Assembly: GCA_011391125.1 (NCBI GenBank)
Contig: JAABRE010000027.1
Span: 1-56,402, forward strand
DNA length: 56,402 bases
Direction of reading: 5' to 3'
Source of the DNA: Synechococcales cyanobacterium S06
GTDB lineage: Bacteria; Cyanobacteriota; Cyanobacteriia; Cyanobacteriales; JAABRE01
Shown here piece after piece: positions 33,186-41,657 of the stretch (position 1 is its first letter; each line of letters opens with the position of its first letter). A program made the translations under genes and the position numbers. Below the pieces are notes generated by a model. It was not told where the DNA came from. It saw nothing but the letters and a program-made list of their open reading frames with translations, and did not search any database.

Positions 33186-33917
33186 CTAATAAGTGTTTTC
33201 TTCTTCTAAAAACATGGGTTGACGTTGTTTTTCCACCAAATTTTCTAAAGGTATCGGGGATAAACTTTTTTTGGTAAGTCCTGAAGTTGTCGTCGTCGGA
33301 TTAACAATACCACCAGAAATCAAGATTTTAAAAGCGTCTTCAATCGAAATTGATAAATCAATTAAATCATGTTCCGGGACCATGGCATACCAACCGGAAG
33401 TGGGATTCGGAGTAGTGGGAATAAAAACACTGATTAAAGTTTCTGAAATATGACTTTGAAAATTATGGCTGACTGTTCCTGTGACAAATCCGATCGTCCA
33501 AATTCCTCTTCGCGGATATTCTACCATAACAACTCGGCGAAATTTATCTTTAGAATCTTTTAAGACAGTTTCTAATAATTGTTTTAAGGTTTTATAAACA
33601 GAACCAGCTAAAGGAATTCCTTGTAAAATTTTTTCTCCTAAATCTAATAACCAACGACCAAAAATATTTCTGGCCATTAAACCAATTAATAAAATTGCGA
33701 ATAAAGGCACAGCTAAACCCACCAAAAAATTGATAATATTAGTTAAAATGGGATTTAAAGTATCAAAAGGATTTAGTTGTTTAGGAATCCTGGTGAGAAA
33801 ATTAATTACCCAATTGGCCACGGTAATCGTTAACCAGATTGTAGTTGCTAAGGGAATAACTACTAAAAGTCCAGCTATTAAATCATTTTTTAGATCTTGT
33901 TTTAAGCGTTGTAACAT
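33186..33917 (-). CDS. DUF502 membrane protein
   Basis: A 243-residue protein with two membrane helices (about 12-36 and 52-80) followed by a conserved soluble part: 'GRWLLDLGEKILQGIPLAGSVYKTLKQLLETV' and 'RVVMVEYPRRGIWTIGFVTG'. This pattern is DUF502, found in cyanobacteria, plants (COV/LCV proteins) and other bacteria; the biochemical role is unclear. It is the first gene of a minus-strand operon with nusB, ftsY and the RsbU-like phosphatase gene. Confidence 0.9.
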   Translation of the reverse strand: MLQRLKQDLKNDLIAGLLVVIPLATTIWLTITVANWVINFLTRIPKQLNPFDTLNPILTNIINFLVGLAVPLFAILLIGLMARNIFGRWLLDLGEKILQGIPLAGSVYKTLKQLLETVLKDSKDKFRRVVMVEYPRRGIWTIGFVTGTVSHNFQSHISETLISVFIPTTPNPTSGWYAMVPEHDLIDLSISIEDAFKILISGGIVNPTTTTSGLTKKSLSPIPLENLVEKQRQPMFLEEENTY

Positions 33918-34131
33918 AAAAGTCTCAACTCTCCTGTATTAACTATTTTATTAGCTTTATAAAAATTGACTTGCTTAAATAAAAATAAGAGCAAGTCTGA
34001 TTTAAAAATTATGAGCAATGTAATTTTTTTAGTTAATTGATTGCTAATGAGTGAGATTAATCAATAATTAATAATTCCCAATTTGCCCTCAACTAAAACC
34101 GACCAGCTTCTTGTCTGTTAAACCATCAGAC

Positions 34132-34168
34132 TTCAGATAATGGTATTTTATTTTACCATTATCCTGAA
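34132..34168 (-). terminator. Strong hairpin between the HpsJ-like and DUF502 genes
   Basis: TTCAGGATAATGGTA and TACCATTATCTGAAG pair with one mismatch around an 8-nt A/T loop. It lies about 50 nt past the HpsJ-like stop on the minus strand. There is no T-run, so it is either a weak terminator or an RNA-stabilising stem. Confidence 0.45.
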
Positions 34169-34215
34169 TTAAATGAACCTAAATAGAAGTCATAAGTCAA
34201 TACTGATTTTATTTT

Positions 34216-35031
34216 CTATTTTTTGCTTGATGAACGTTTCGGGGTACGATTACGAGGAGCTTGACTACCCATGGAATTTTTCAGGCCAAGCCAACCAATT
34301 GTGCTATAAGCTCCCGCTAACATCAAACTACTTAAACCGATACGTAATCCCTGTTTTAAGGTTTCGGTTTTCGCTTGTTTTTCCTGTTCTAATTTTTGGC
34401 TACGTAGTTGGGTTTGTACCTCATTCAACCTTTTCTCCATTTCCTCTGGTTTTCCTCTCAGATTGCGCAATCCTTCTAGTCTTTGTTTTTGTTGTTCTAA
34501 TTGTTGTTTCTGTTGGGGATTCAATTTTTGACCTTGAATTACACCACTATTAAGCGCTTGGGTGATTTGTTGAATATTATTGTCAAGCTCCTTAATTCTC
34601 TGAGGATTGGCCAAAAGTTCGCTAAGTTGGTCAAATTCTCCCTGTAACCTTTGTTCAACCTCCGTTGCTCTTTGAGAAATTTGTTCTTGAGCATCGGTGC
34701 TAATGGTGCGAAGATTATTTAAGTAAACAGGGACAAACAGCAGAAAAATCAAACCTAACAAACTAGCAAAGGCAAACATGGGTAAATTAATATTAAAAGC
34801 CGATGGATTTCCGGTACTATTATCAATCCAATAAGCAGCTAAAATGAAGGCTATGCCCACCATGGGGATAATACCTCGATCTACCACAGTACCAATATAA
34901 CCGATTTGCCACCTCGGTTCTAAGGGATTAAAGGGCAAAGCCAAGACAAGATAATCAAGCAACGAGGAAAGGATTAAAATAATCCCGATTAATTTCAGAG
35001 AGAGGGAAGTAAAGGGAGTTATGTTATTCAT
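34216..35031 (-). CDS. HpsJ-like membrane protein
   Basis: A 271-residue protein. Hydrophobic helices lie at about 12-32, 50-66 and 83-104, a long coiled coil runs from about 108 to 222 (Gln/Glu/Arg-rich, 'QQKQQLEQQKQRLEGLRNLRGKPEEMEKRL'), and a last helix near 232-252 precedes a basic tail. The opening 'LSLKLIGIILILSSLLDYLVLALPFNPLEPRWQIGYIGTVVDRGIIPMVGI' matches the HpsJ family (hormogonium polysaccharide export or assembly). The membrane-coiled coil-membrane layout suggests a scaffold. With the HpsE-like enzyme at 2.5 kb it hints at an Hps-type polysaccharide system in this genome. Confidence 0.8.
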   Translation of the reverse strand: MNNITPFTSLSLKLIGIILILSSLLDYLVLALPFNPLEPRWQIGYIGTVVDRGIIPMVGIAFILAAYWIDNSTGNPSAFNINLPMFAFASLLGLIFLLFVPVYLNNLRTISTDAQEQISQRATEVEQRLQGEFDQLSELLANPQRIKELDNNIQQITQALNSGVIQGQKLNPQQKQQLEQQKQRLEGLRNLRGKPEEMEKRLNEVQTQLRSQKLEQEKQAKTETLKQGLRIGLSSLMLAGAYSTIGWLGLKNSMGSQAPRNRTPKRSSSKK

Positions 35032-35249
35032 AGGGTTTTAACAAAATTAAAAGTTTAATGAAATTTACTATTTATTAAAGATAAACCATTGACTCTCAAA
35101 ATAATAGGTTTATTCTACCGAAAAAAATAACTACGTATTAATTTTAGTCACTTTTATACCACTGAATAATCAGTCACAAAAGGGCGATCGGCTTTTTAGC
35201 TGTAAAATCCACAATTATTCAGCTTTTTGTGGCCAGACAGCCTGTTGTT

Positions 35250-36683
35250 CTAGTCAAGCTTGAGCCAACATTCACGAAATACATTGAGTATCTTATTTTC
35301 GATATAATAATCCCAACTATATTTATGTGAGTCCTTATGTTTAAATCTTGAGACTTGATATTTTAACAAAGTTATCATTTTATAAACAAAATTTAAGTCA
35401 TAAAAAGACTGAATTTGTAAAATATGAATAGATAATTGTCGCAACTCTTTGGCCAGAATTTGTGCTTCTTCTCTACTGGCTTTATGATCATTATAATAAC
35501 GGGTTACTTTTTCTGCTAATTCTAGTAAAGTGGTACTGGTTTTATGGATTTTATTCAGAGCATATTCTGTTAACATTAAAGACTTAGCTTCATTTATTTG
35601 TTCAAGATAGCTATTAAAAAGTTCTGGATTGGTAATATTTTTTATCTCTTGTAATTGTGTTTGCAGATTTATTTCTCTTTGATTGTCAAGGTAATTTAAA
35701 AGTGCTGAGATAATTCCTTTAAGGGGATAAAATTCAGTTAAATAATTAGGATAATTTTCACTTATTATTTCCCTTGTTTCCACAGAAATTAACTCACTAG
35801 AATAAGATATCTGATTATTTGGCACAGTTTCTACAGTTTCTAAAAAAATATTAAGAGAAACTAAACTAGAATCTGACTTATTTTCTAAAAAAATGGCACA
35901 ATAATTAAGGTCATTTAACACCTCATCAGCAGATTGATAGGCTTTTTCAGGAGCTTTTTCCACTAATTTAGCCAATATTTTTACCAACTCATTACTAACA
36001 GAATTAGCGCACAAATTCAAAGCATTTTCTCCCAAATCAAATAAATTATTTAGCTTAATTTCAGTCAGTAAAGATAAACAAGTAAACCCCAAACTAGATA
36101 AATCCTTGGCAATTAATTCCTGAGAAAAGCTGACTGGATTTAACTCGAAAAAATTAACCAAAAATAATTGATTATCGTTCCTTCTGATAATATTTTCCGG
36201 TTTAATATTGCCATGAATGAAATTATTACCATGAACAAAATTAAGGATATTTAAAATATTAATTAATAAAACTCCAATCTGATCTTCCTTAAAATTCCCC
36301 TTATTTGTTAACTCGTGTAACAAATTTTCGCCCTCAATAAACTCATGAATTAAATATAAATAATCACCCTCTGTAAAAGAATCCAACAACTTAGGTATGT
36401 GGTCATATTGAGCCAAAGCCTTAAATTTAATAACATTCTGATTAAATAAAACAGATAAATCTTCACCACTATTCCTAGTTTTATCTGTGAGAAAAAACTG
36501 CTTAATAAAATAACAATAGTTTTGTTGATCCTTAGCCAAAAAAGAGCGAGAAAAAGGATATTCTCCAAGAATTTTAACAGCAAAAAAACGGTCATTTAGA
36601 ATTAAATTACTAACACATCTTTGACAATAGTTAGAAAGAGAATGATTTTGAGTTAAACAATTAGGTTGAAAACAAATACGCAT
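35250..36683 (-). CDS. 4-Cys kinase-like protein lacking catalytic aspartates (pseudokinase)
   Basis: A 477-residue protein from the ATG at 36683. An N-terminal four-cysteine knuckle (Cys4, 9, 20, 23) is followed by a protein-kinase-like domain. The ATP lysine may be Lys61 ('YFIKQF'), but the Gly-rich loop is degenerate. The catalytic HRD is His157-Gly-Asn159 ('IHGNIKPENI'), and DFG is Asn177-Phe-Phe ('LVNFFELNP'), so both aspartates are asparagine. The C-terminal 150 residues are helical ('INLQTQLQEIKNITNPELFNSYLEQI', coiled) and unfamiliar. Cyanobacterial 4-Cys kinases are normally active Ser/Thr kinases; this one is probably a binding or allosteric protein. Monocistronic. Confidence 0.8.
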   Translation of the reverse strand: MRICFQPNCLTQNHSLSNYCQRCVSNLILNDRFFAVKILGEYPFSRSFLAKDQQNYCYFIKQFFLTDKTRNSGEDLSVLFNQNVIKFKALAQYDHIPKLLDSFTEGDYLYLIHEFIEGENLLHELTNKGNFKEDQIGVLLINILNILNFVHGNNFIHGNIKPENIIRRNDNQLFLVNFFELNPVSFSQELIAKDLSSLGFTCLSLLTEIKLNNLFDLGENALNLCANSVSNELVKILAKLVEKAPEKAYQSADEVLNDLNYCAIFLENKSDSSLVSLNIFLETVETVPNNQISYSSELISVETREIISENYPNYLTEFYPLKGIISALLNYLDNQREINLQTQLQEIKNITNPELFNSYLEQINEAKSLMLTEYALNKIHKTSTTLLELAEKVTRYYNDHKASREEAQILAKELRQLSIHILQIQSFYDLNFVYKMITLLKYQVSRFKHKDSHKYSWDYYIENKILNVFRECWLKLD

Positions 36684-36773
36684 ATTCTGATTTAATCGAA
36701 TCAACTAGAAAGCTAAAACACCATCTCAATATACAACAACTTGCGATAAGAAGCTCCTTAATTAACTCTAGGA

Positions 36774-37090
36774 AAAAGAAACCCAGAATTAGGATGCCAA
36801 CCGACAATCCCCTTAGCGCCTTTGCGCCTTTGCGTGAGAAAAGAAACCCAGAATTAGGATGCCAACCGACAATCCCCTTAGCGCCTTAGCGCCTTTGCGT
36901 GAAAAAAGAAACCCAGGATGAGGATGCCAACCGACAATCTCCTTAGCGCCTTAGCGCCTTTGCGTGAGAAAAGAAACCCAGGATGAGGATGCCAACCGAC
37001 AATCTCCTTAGCGCCTTAGCGCCTTTGCGTGAGAAAAGAAACCCAGAATTAGGATGCCAACCGACAATCCCCTTAGCGTGAGAAAAGAAA
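36774..37090. repeat. 65-bp direct tandem array (five units)
   Basis: Units start at 36774, 36839, 36904, 36969 and 37034, the last truncated. Each reads AAAAGAAACCCAG..., then GGATGCCAACCGACAAT, then CCTTAGCGCCTTTGCGTGAG, with two main variants (AGAATTAG and AGGATGAG). Adjacent units are contiguous without spacers, so it is not CRISPR. It ends 4 nt before the TTGACA box of the secE promoter. The 36684-37247 interval contains no gene. Confidence 0.9.
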
Positions 37091-37093
37091 CCC

Positions 37094-37122
37094 TTGACAA
37101 AAAACCATTTCCATGCTATAAA
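37094..37122 (+). promoter_or_regulatory. Consensus promoter of the secE-nusG-rplK-rplA operon
   Basis: TTGACA at 37094-37099 and TATAAA at 37117-37122 with an exact 17-nt spacer, about 125 nt before secE. It is the best sigma-70-type promoter seen in the window and drives a translation-machinery operon. The 65-bp array abuts it directly upstream. Confidence 0.75.
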
Positions 37123-37247
37123 GATAGATTGCTTAGAAAAAAGCAAAAGTTAGTTAAGCTACAAAAGTCATTAAGTGGCAAGTTGTGGCTGACCCTAAAA
37201 GTGGTAAACTAGACTAACCTAGGCTTAATTTAGGAGGGAGAGTAGTT

Positions 37248-37484
37248 GTGGCCAATCAAGAACTGGCAAAAACCGACAAAAAAGAAGCAGCCGATAAAGC
37301 TAATAAGCTAGATCTGAATAAATTTGCCAATGAAACCAAAGAAGAATTAGCTAAGGTAGTTTGGCCATCACGTCAGCAATTGCTAAGTGAGTCAGCCGCC
37401 GTCATTTTAATGGTGATTTTGGTAGCAACGACCATATCCCTAGTGGATAAACTCTTTGTTTGGGGAGCAGGGAAGGTATTTTGA
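37248..37484 (+). CDS. secE: Preprotein translocase subunit SecE
   Basis: A 78-residue protein with a charged N-terminal half and one membrane helix near residues 50-72. The conserved 'FANETKEELAKVVWPSRQQLLSES' amphipathic segment precedes it. SecE clamps SecY in the translocon. The start is GTG at 37248, chosen because of the strong TTAGGAGGGAG upstream and the secE-nusG-rplK-rplA order. The TGA stop overlaps the nusG ATG by one base (TGATG), suggesting coupled translation. Confidence 0.96.
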   Translation: MANQELAKTDKKEAADKANKLDLNKFANETKEELAKVVWPSRQQLLSESAAVILMVILVATTISLVDKLFVWGAGKVF

Positions 37485-38128
37485 TGACTTTTGATGACGA
37501 TTATACAGAAGAAAATCTAGGAGAAGACCTAGAGTTGGATCTGGATTTAGACGATGTCAAACGGAAAAAACCCCATTGGTACGCAGTGCAGGTGGCTTCC
37601 GGTTGTGAAAAACGCGTGAAAACGAATTTGGATCAGCGTATTCATACCCTAGACGTAGCCGATCGCATTTTAGAAGTCCAAATTCCCCAGGCCCAAATCG
37701 TAAAGATCCGCAAAGACGGTTCTCGTCAACATGGTCAGGAAAAGGTATTTCCGGGCTATGTTTTAGTTCAAATGATCATGGATGACGATGCTTGGCAGGT
37801 CATCAAAAATACGCCCCATGTAATCAACTTTGTCGGAGCGGAGCAAAAACGCCGCTATGGTAGAGGAAGAGGTCACGTTACCCCCGTACCTCTAACAAGG
37901 AAAGAGGTAGATCGCATATTTAAACAAGCCGAAGGGCAAGATGTCGTAGTCAAGATAAATCTGAATATTGGCGATCAAATAAAAGTGCTCGCTGGTCCAT
38001 TCAAGGATTTTGATGGCGAAGTTGTCGAAGTGTTCCCAGAGCGGAGTAAATTAAAAGCGCTATTATCGATCTTTGGTAGGGAAACTCCAGTAGAATTGGA
38101 ATTTGATCAGATAGAAAAACAAAATTAA
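37484..38128 (+). CDS. nusG: Transcription termination/antitermination factor NusG
   Basis: A 214-residue protein with an acidic N-terminal extension, then the NGN domain ('[19 protein letters not shown]', '[27 protein letters not shown]') and the KOW domain ('[24 protein letters not shown]'). NusG binds RNA polymerase and links it to Rho or the ribosome. The ATG at 37484 overlaps the secE stop; an upstream in-frame start would lie inside secE. The order secE-nusG-rplK-rplA is the standard bacterial one. Confidence 0.97.
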   Translation: MTFDDDYTEENLGEDLELDLDLDDVKRKKPHWYAVQVASGCEKRVKTNLDQRIHTLDVADRILEVQIPQAQIVKIRKDGSRQHGQEKVFPGYVLVQMIMDDDAWQVIKNTPHVINFVGAEQKRRYGRGRGHVTPVPLTRKEVDRIFKQAEGQDVVVKINLNIGDQIKVLAGPFKDFDGEVVEVFPERSKLKALLSIFGRETPVELEFDQIEKQN

Positions 38129-38130
38129 CC

Positions 38131-38556
38131 ATGGCTAAAAAAGTTGTAGCGATTATTAAATTAGCTCTTCCTGCGGGAAAAGCTAACCCAGCGCCTCCGG
38201 TTGGTCCTGCTTTGGGTCAACATGGTGTGAATATTATGGCATTCTGTAAAGAATATAACGCCAAAACCGCCGATCAACCCGGGATGATTATTCCGGTGGA
38301 AATTTCGGTGTTTGAAGACCGCAGTTTCACTTTTATTCTTAAAACTCCTCCGGCTTCTGTTTTAATCAGAAAGGCCGCTGGCGTAGAGAGAGGTTCTGCT
38401 CAACCTAACAAGCAAATTATTTCAAGTATCTCCCGAGACCAACTCAGAGAAATTGCGACTACGAAAATGCCTGACCTTAATGCCAATGACATTGAAGCAG
38501 CCATGAAAATTGTCGCTGGTACTGCCCGTAATATGGGTGTGGCAATTAAAGACTAA
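38131..38556 (+). CDS. rplK: 50S ribosomal protein L11
   Basis: A 141-residue protein with standard L11 blocks: '[38 protein letters not shown]' at the N-terminus and '[26 protein letters not shown]' in the rRNA-binding C-terminal domain. L11 forms part of the GTPase-associated centre of the large subunit. It starts 2 nt after nusG. Complete. Confidence 0.98.
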   Translation: MAKKVVAIIKLALPAGKANPAPPVGPALGQHGVNIMAFCKEYNAKTADQPGMIIPVEISVFEDRSFTFILKTPPASVLIRKAAGVERGSAQPNKQIISSISRDQLREIATTKMPDLNANDIEAAMKIVAGTARNMGVAIKD

Positions 38557-38620
38557 TTGAGATAAAAGTAAACAAATAGGGGAGAGGCGATCGCCTCGTT
38601 AACAACCCAAGGAGAATAAC

Positions 38621-39334
38621 ATGGCCAAGAAAATTTCCCGTCGCTTAAAAGCGCTGTTAGCCAAGGTAGAACCAAAGGCCTATGAACCTTTGGAAGCGCT
38701 AAAACTACTCAAAGAGACCGCTACCGCTAAATTTGATGAAACCGCCGAGGTTCACGTGCGTTTGGGAATTGATCCCAAATACACGGACCAACAACTGAGA
38801 ACCACCGTAAGTTTCCCCAAAGGTACAGGACAAACCGTCAGAGTCGCTGTTATTGCTAGAGGGGAAAAAGTACAGGAAGCAGCCACTGCTGGTGCTGATG
38901 TCTATGGTTCTGAAGAATTAATCCAAGAAATCCTCCAAGGTAGAATGGATTTTGACCTTCTCATCGCTACACCCGATATGATGCCCCAAGTGGCAAAATT
39001 AGGTCGAGTCTTAGGTCCTAAGGGTTTGATGCCTTCACCAAAAGGCGGCTCTGTTACCACGGATTTAGCCGGTGCGATCGCCGAATTTAAAGGCGGTAAA
39101 CAGGAATTTCGGGCGGACAGAACGGGTATTGTGCACGTGATGTTCGGTAAGTCTTCCTTTGCGGCTGAGGATTTATTGGTAAACTTAAAAGCTTTACAGG
39201 AAGTAATTGATCAACGTCGTCCTTCGGGAGCTAAAGGCCGTTATTGGCGCTCTGTTTATATCTCCTCTTCCATGGGGCCGTCCATTGAAGTAGATATTTC
39301 CGGTCTGCGGGATTTAAAATTAACAGAAAATTAA
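38621..39334 (+). CDS. rplA: 50S ribosomal protein L1
   Basis: A 237-residue protein with '[31 protein letters not shown]' and the diagnostic '[27 protein letters not shown]'. L1 builds the mobile L1 stalk near the E site and, in many bacteria, represses its own operon at a leader site. An AAGGAGAA ribosome-binding site precedes the ATG. The gene is followed by an extended -10 promoter for the L10 transcript. Confidence 0.98.
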   Translation: MAKKISRRLKALLAKVEPKAYEPLEALKLLKETATAKFDETAEVHVRLGIDPKYTDQQLRTTVSFPKGTGQTVRVAVIARGEKVQEAATAGADVYGSEELIQEILQGRMDFDLLIATPDMMPQVAKLGRVLGPKGLMPSPKGGSVTTDLAGAIAEFKGGKQEFRADRTGIVHVMFGKSSFAAEDLLVNLKALQEVIDQRRPSGAKGRYWRSVYISSSMGPSIEVDISGLRDLKLTEN

Positions 39335-39363
39335 TTGCAATTTCTGGTTAGGTGTGTTATACT
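39335..39363 (+). promoter_or_regulatory. Extended -10 promoter ahead of the L10 leader
   Basis: TTGCAA at 39335-39340 and TATACT at 39358-39363 with a 17-nt spacer and a TG one base upstream of the -10. It begins one base after the rplA stop codon. The region also forms a CTGGTTAGG/CCTAACCAG stem (39344-39374), which may matter for either DNA or RNA. It would give the rplJ-rplL genes their own transcript. Confidence 0.6.
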
Positions 39364-39377
39364 GGCCTAACCAGTGA

Positions 39378-39561
39378 AAAATTGAATAACAAAACCGAAG
39401 ACAGTAGGTGCATAAAGCTTAATTTCCTACCGAGGTTGATTACGAGTCTAGAAAATCTCACCACGTACGCGGCAAGATGCCTGTGCTACAGGGTGTGGGA
39501 GATTCCTTGGCCAGTACATTGAACCCCGGCGCTGTCGTCAGGGGTTTTGTTATGAAAAGCC
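39378..39561 (+). ncRNA. Ribosomal protein L10 leader with attenuator
   Basis: The 200-nt gap before rplJ holds a structured leader: AGTAGGTGC...CCTACCGAGG pairing, a central CTCACCACGTACGCGG...TGTGGGAG stem, and a final AACCCC...GGGGTTTTGTT hairpin (about 39532-39551) resembling a factor-independent terminator. Position and features fit the L10 leader (known RNA family), where the L10-L12 complex binds to limit rplJ-rplL expression. The structure is judged by eye. Confidence 0.75.
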
Positions 39562-39591
39562 AATTTCCCCGTTAAAGGAGGTGAGATTAGA

Positions 39592-40116
39592 TTGGGAAGA
39601 TCCAAGGAAAATAAAGATCAAATTGTGGCGGAGTTAAAAGACCTTTTAAGCGAGTCACAATTAGCAGTAGTCATTGATTTTGAAAGTCTGACAGTTGCTC
39701 AAATCAGTGATTTGAGAAATCGCCTCCGTCCCACCGGTGCGATTTGTAAGGTGACTAAAAATACCTTTATGCAACGGGCGATTAAAGACGATGAAAACTG
39801 GCAACCCATGACCAAGTTTTTGGCTGGGCCATCAGCGTTCTTAGTCGTTAATGACAACATTAGCGGTGCAATCAAGGCCTACAAAGAATTTCAGAAAGCC
39901 ACCAAAAAAAGCGAATTACGCGGTGGTGTGATGGAAGGTCTGGCCTTGTCGAAAGCTGAAGTTGAAGCCATTGGCGATTTACCATCCAAAGAACAACTTA
40001 TGGGTCAAATTGCCGGTGCTATCAATGCTCTCGCGACCAAAATTGCGGTGGGTGTCAAAGAAGTTCCTGCCAGTTTGGCACGAGGAATCAAAGCCGTTTC
40101 CGAACAAGAAAGTTAA
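39592..40116 (+). CDS. rplJ: 50S ribosomal protein L10
   Basis: A 174-residue protein opening 'GRSKENKDQIVAELKDLLSESQLAVVIDFESLTVAQISDLR', with 'GAICKVTKNTFMQRAI' further on, typical of L10. L10 anchors L7/L12 dimers to the ribosome through its C-terminal helix. The start is TTG at 39592, supported by AAAGGAGGT nine nucleotides upstream; no ATG is available without losing conserved residues. It is preceded by its autoregulatory leader and followed 50 nt later by rplL. Confidence 0.97.
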   Translation: MGRSKENKDQIVAELKDLLSESQLAVVIDFESLTVAQISDLRNRLRPTGAICKVTKNTFMQRAIKDDENWQPMTKFLAGPSAFLVVNDNISGAIKAYKEFQKATKKSELRGGVMEGLALSKAEVEAIGDLPSKEQLMGQIAGAINALATKIAVGVKEVPASLARGIKAVSEQES

Positions 40117-40166
40117 TTCTTTTACCAATTTTTTGTTTTTGTTAATCCAAAAAGGAGATTTAAACA

Positions 40167-40550
40167 ATGTCTGCTGTAACCGATGAAATTTTAGAAAAGC
40201 TAAAAACTTTAAGTCTTTTAGACGCTGCTGAATTAGTTAAACAAATTGAAGAAACTTTCGGCGTTAGTGCTGCGGCTCCTGCTGGCGGTATGATGATGAT
40301 GGCTGCTGCTGCTCCTGCGGAAGCTGTTGAAGAAAAAACAGAATTTGACGTAGTTCTCGAAGAAGTACCTGCTGACAAGAAAATCGCGATCCTCAAAATT
40401 GTTCGTGAAATCACCGGTTTAGGTCTCAAAGAAGCTAAAGATTTAGTTGAATCTACTCCCAAAGCTGTTAAAGAAGCTACCACCAAAGACGATGCTGAAG
40501 CTGTCAAGAAAAAACTTGAAGATGCAGGCGCTAAAGTTAGCGTAAAATAA
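40167..40550 (+). CDS. rplL: 50S ribosomal protein L7/L12
   Basis: A 127-residue protein with the N-terminal dimerisation helices ('[25 protein letters not shown]'), an Ala/Met-rich hinge ('[21 protein letters not shown]') and the C-terminal factor-binding domain ('[40 protein letters not shown]'). It forms the stalk that recruits translation GTPases. AAAGGAGA precedes the ATG. The next plus-strand sequence is a terminator-like hairpin. Confidence 0.98.
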   Translation: MSAVTDEILEKLKTLSLLDAAELVKQIEETFGVSAAAPAGGMMMMAAAAPAEAVEEKTEFDVVLEEVPADKKIAILKIVREITGLGLKEAKDLVESTPKAVKEATTKDDAEAVKKKLEDAGAKVSVK

Positions 40551-40572
40551 GCGACTAATTTAGTCTGAAAAT

Positions 40573-40614
40573 AGATAGAGGGGTGATTCGTTAGGAATTG
40601 CCTCTTTATTTTTT
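40573..40614 (+). terminator. Terminator after rplL
   Basis: A stem AGAGG...CCTCT with a long internal loop (GGTGATTCGTTAGGAATTG, which can pair in part) is followed by TTATTTTTTGG. It begins 23 nt after the rplL stop. Confidence 0.6.
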
Positions 40615-40696
40615 GGCGCTAAATACCGCTTAAATTTTCAATTTAACTGCGCTATAATCTGAATAGAAATCACTAATTAATTAAGGAGAATAACTT

Positions 40697-41119
40697 ATGT
40701 TAACTAACACAATTGATCACGACATCAGACTCAAAAGAATAGAGAAAACAGTATCTATTTTAAGGTCAGAACGACCTTTATTTAAAGAAGAACTTAACCA
40801 AGCTGAGATGATTGAACATTTATTTAAACTATAGTAATTCCAAATAAAAATTAAACAAAAGTTTTTAGTTTGTTGTTGGACTTTAGTCCTAAGAAGCGCT
40901 AAAGCGCAACTACGAACCTATTTTTTAACTGTTCTAATCTTAATTGGAATTACTATATATCAAAAAAACTTAGCCATTGACGAATTTAATAGTATGACAG
41001 ATCAGGAATTAAAGGAAAATTGTAGCTTTATTCTGTCCACAGAAATGATGTCAGGAATGTTAAAAGAATTAACACCAGAACAACTCACAATTTTTGATGA
41101 AATGATTAAAAGGAAGTAG
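40697..41119 (+). pseudogene. Antitoxin gene interrupted by a family B MITE
   Basis: The 5' part (ATG 40697) encodes 45 residues, 'MLTNTIDHDIRLKRIEKTVSI...EHLFKL', and meets a TAG that is the first triplet of the MITE at 40832. Past the element the same frame continues 'YQKNLAIDEFNSMTDQELKENCSFILSTEMMSGMLKELTPEQLTIFDEMIKRK' to a stop at 41117-41119. Removing the MITE and one TA gives a continuous 98-residue protein that ends 4 nt before the vapC ATG. The second half could be made separately only from internal starts. Antitoxin identity is inferred from position and size. Confidence 0.85.
40832..40955. mobile_element. MITE family B copy inside an antitoxin gene
   Basis: 124 bp, begins TAGTAATTCCAAATAAAAAT and ends AATTGGAATTACTA, flanked by TA at 40830-40831 and 40956-40957. 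Nearly identical to 27477-27600 and 41658-41781, so a recent insertion. Confidence 0.9.
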
Positions 41120-41123
41120 AATC

Positions 41124-41631
41124 ATGACTTATTTATTAGATACAAATATCGTTTCTTTAGCGTTAAGAAATGATCTCAGAACCAAGAATAAATTAGAAGA
41201 ATTAACATCTCAAAAAGTTTTATTATCTATCAGTTGTATCACTTATAGCATTTTCAGATTAAATGAGATACAACCCCTCACCCCCCTACCCCCCTCATCC
41301 CAAAGGGAGAGGGGGAAAAGAGTCCTCATAAATTTGGCAAGTGCTATATTTTGAAATAAAAAGAGGTTTAATTGCGGTAAAAGCAACTAAACAAATGAAA
41401 ATATTTGATTTCATTTGCCAAGATTATCAGATTATTTTATTAGATGATTTGGCAATTTTAGAAAAAGCTTCTGAAATACACGCAGATTTAAGAATAAGGG
41501 GATTACCCATACAAACAGAAGATATTTTAATCGCTGCAACTGCTATTGTTAAAGGATTCATTGTTGTTTCCAATGATAGTGATTTATCAAGAATAAATGA
41601 GTTAAATTTAGAGAATTGGCTACCAAATTAA
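41124..41631 (+). pseudogene. VapC-type PIN toxin interrupted by a family A MITE
   Basis: The first frame gives 'MTYLLDTNIVSLALRNDLRTKNKLEELTSQKVLLSISCITY' (PIN Asp6 present) and then enters the MITE at 41246, ending at 41354 after repeat-encoded residues. The second frame resumes 'YFEIKRGLIAVKATKQMKIFDFICQDY...DILIAATAIVKGFIVVSNDSDLSRI', which contains the glutamate ('YFEI') and the remaining acidic residues. Removing the 101-bp element and one TA recreates 'SCITYFEIKRGL', the normal VapC sequence, as a 134-residue protein. Both genes of this operon are broken by different elements. Confidence 0.92.
41246..41346. mobile_element. MITE family A copy inside vapC
   Basis: 101 bp, begins TAGCATTTTCAGATTAAATG and ends TTTGGCAAGTGCTA, flanked by TA (41244-41245, 41347-41348). 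It is essentially identical to the copy at 7444-7544 and, apart from one extra G, to that at 53668-53769. Confidence 0.92.
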
Positions 41632-41657
41632 CAATTAGCTCCTCAACATTAAATATA

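Noticed and set aside
36774-37090. Regularly spaced 65-bp repeats as a possible CRISPR array
   Set aside because: Units are contiguous with no unique spacers, and there are no cas genes nearby.
36943-37146. A 67-codon minus-strand ORF in the 65-bp array
   Set aside because: It is translated tandem repeat and would run through the secE promoter.
39335-39591. A tRNA-like gene in the gap before rplJ
   Set aside because: The structure and position fit the L10 leader, and no T-loop or anticodon arm is visible.
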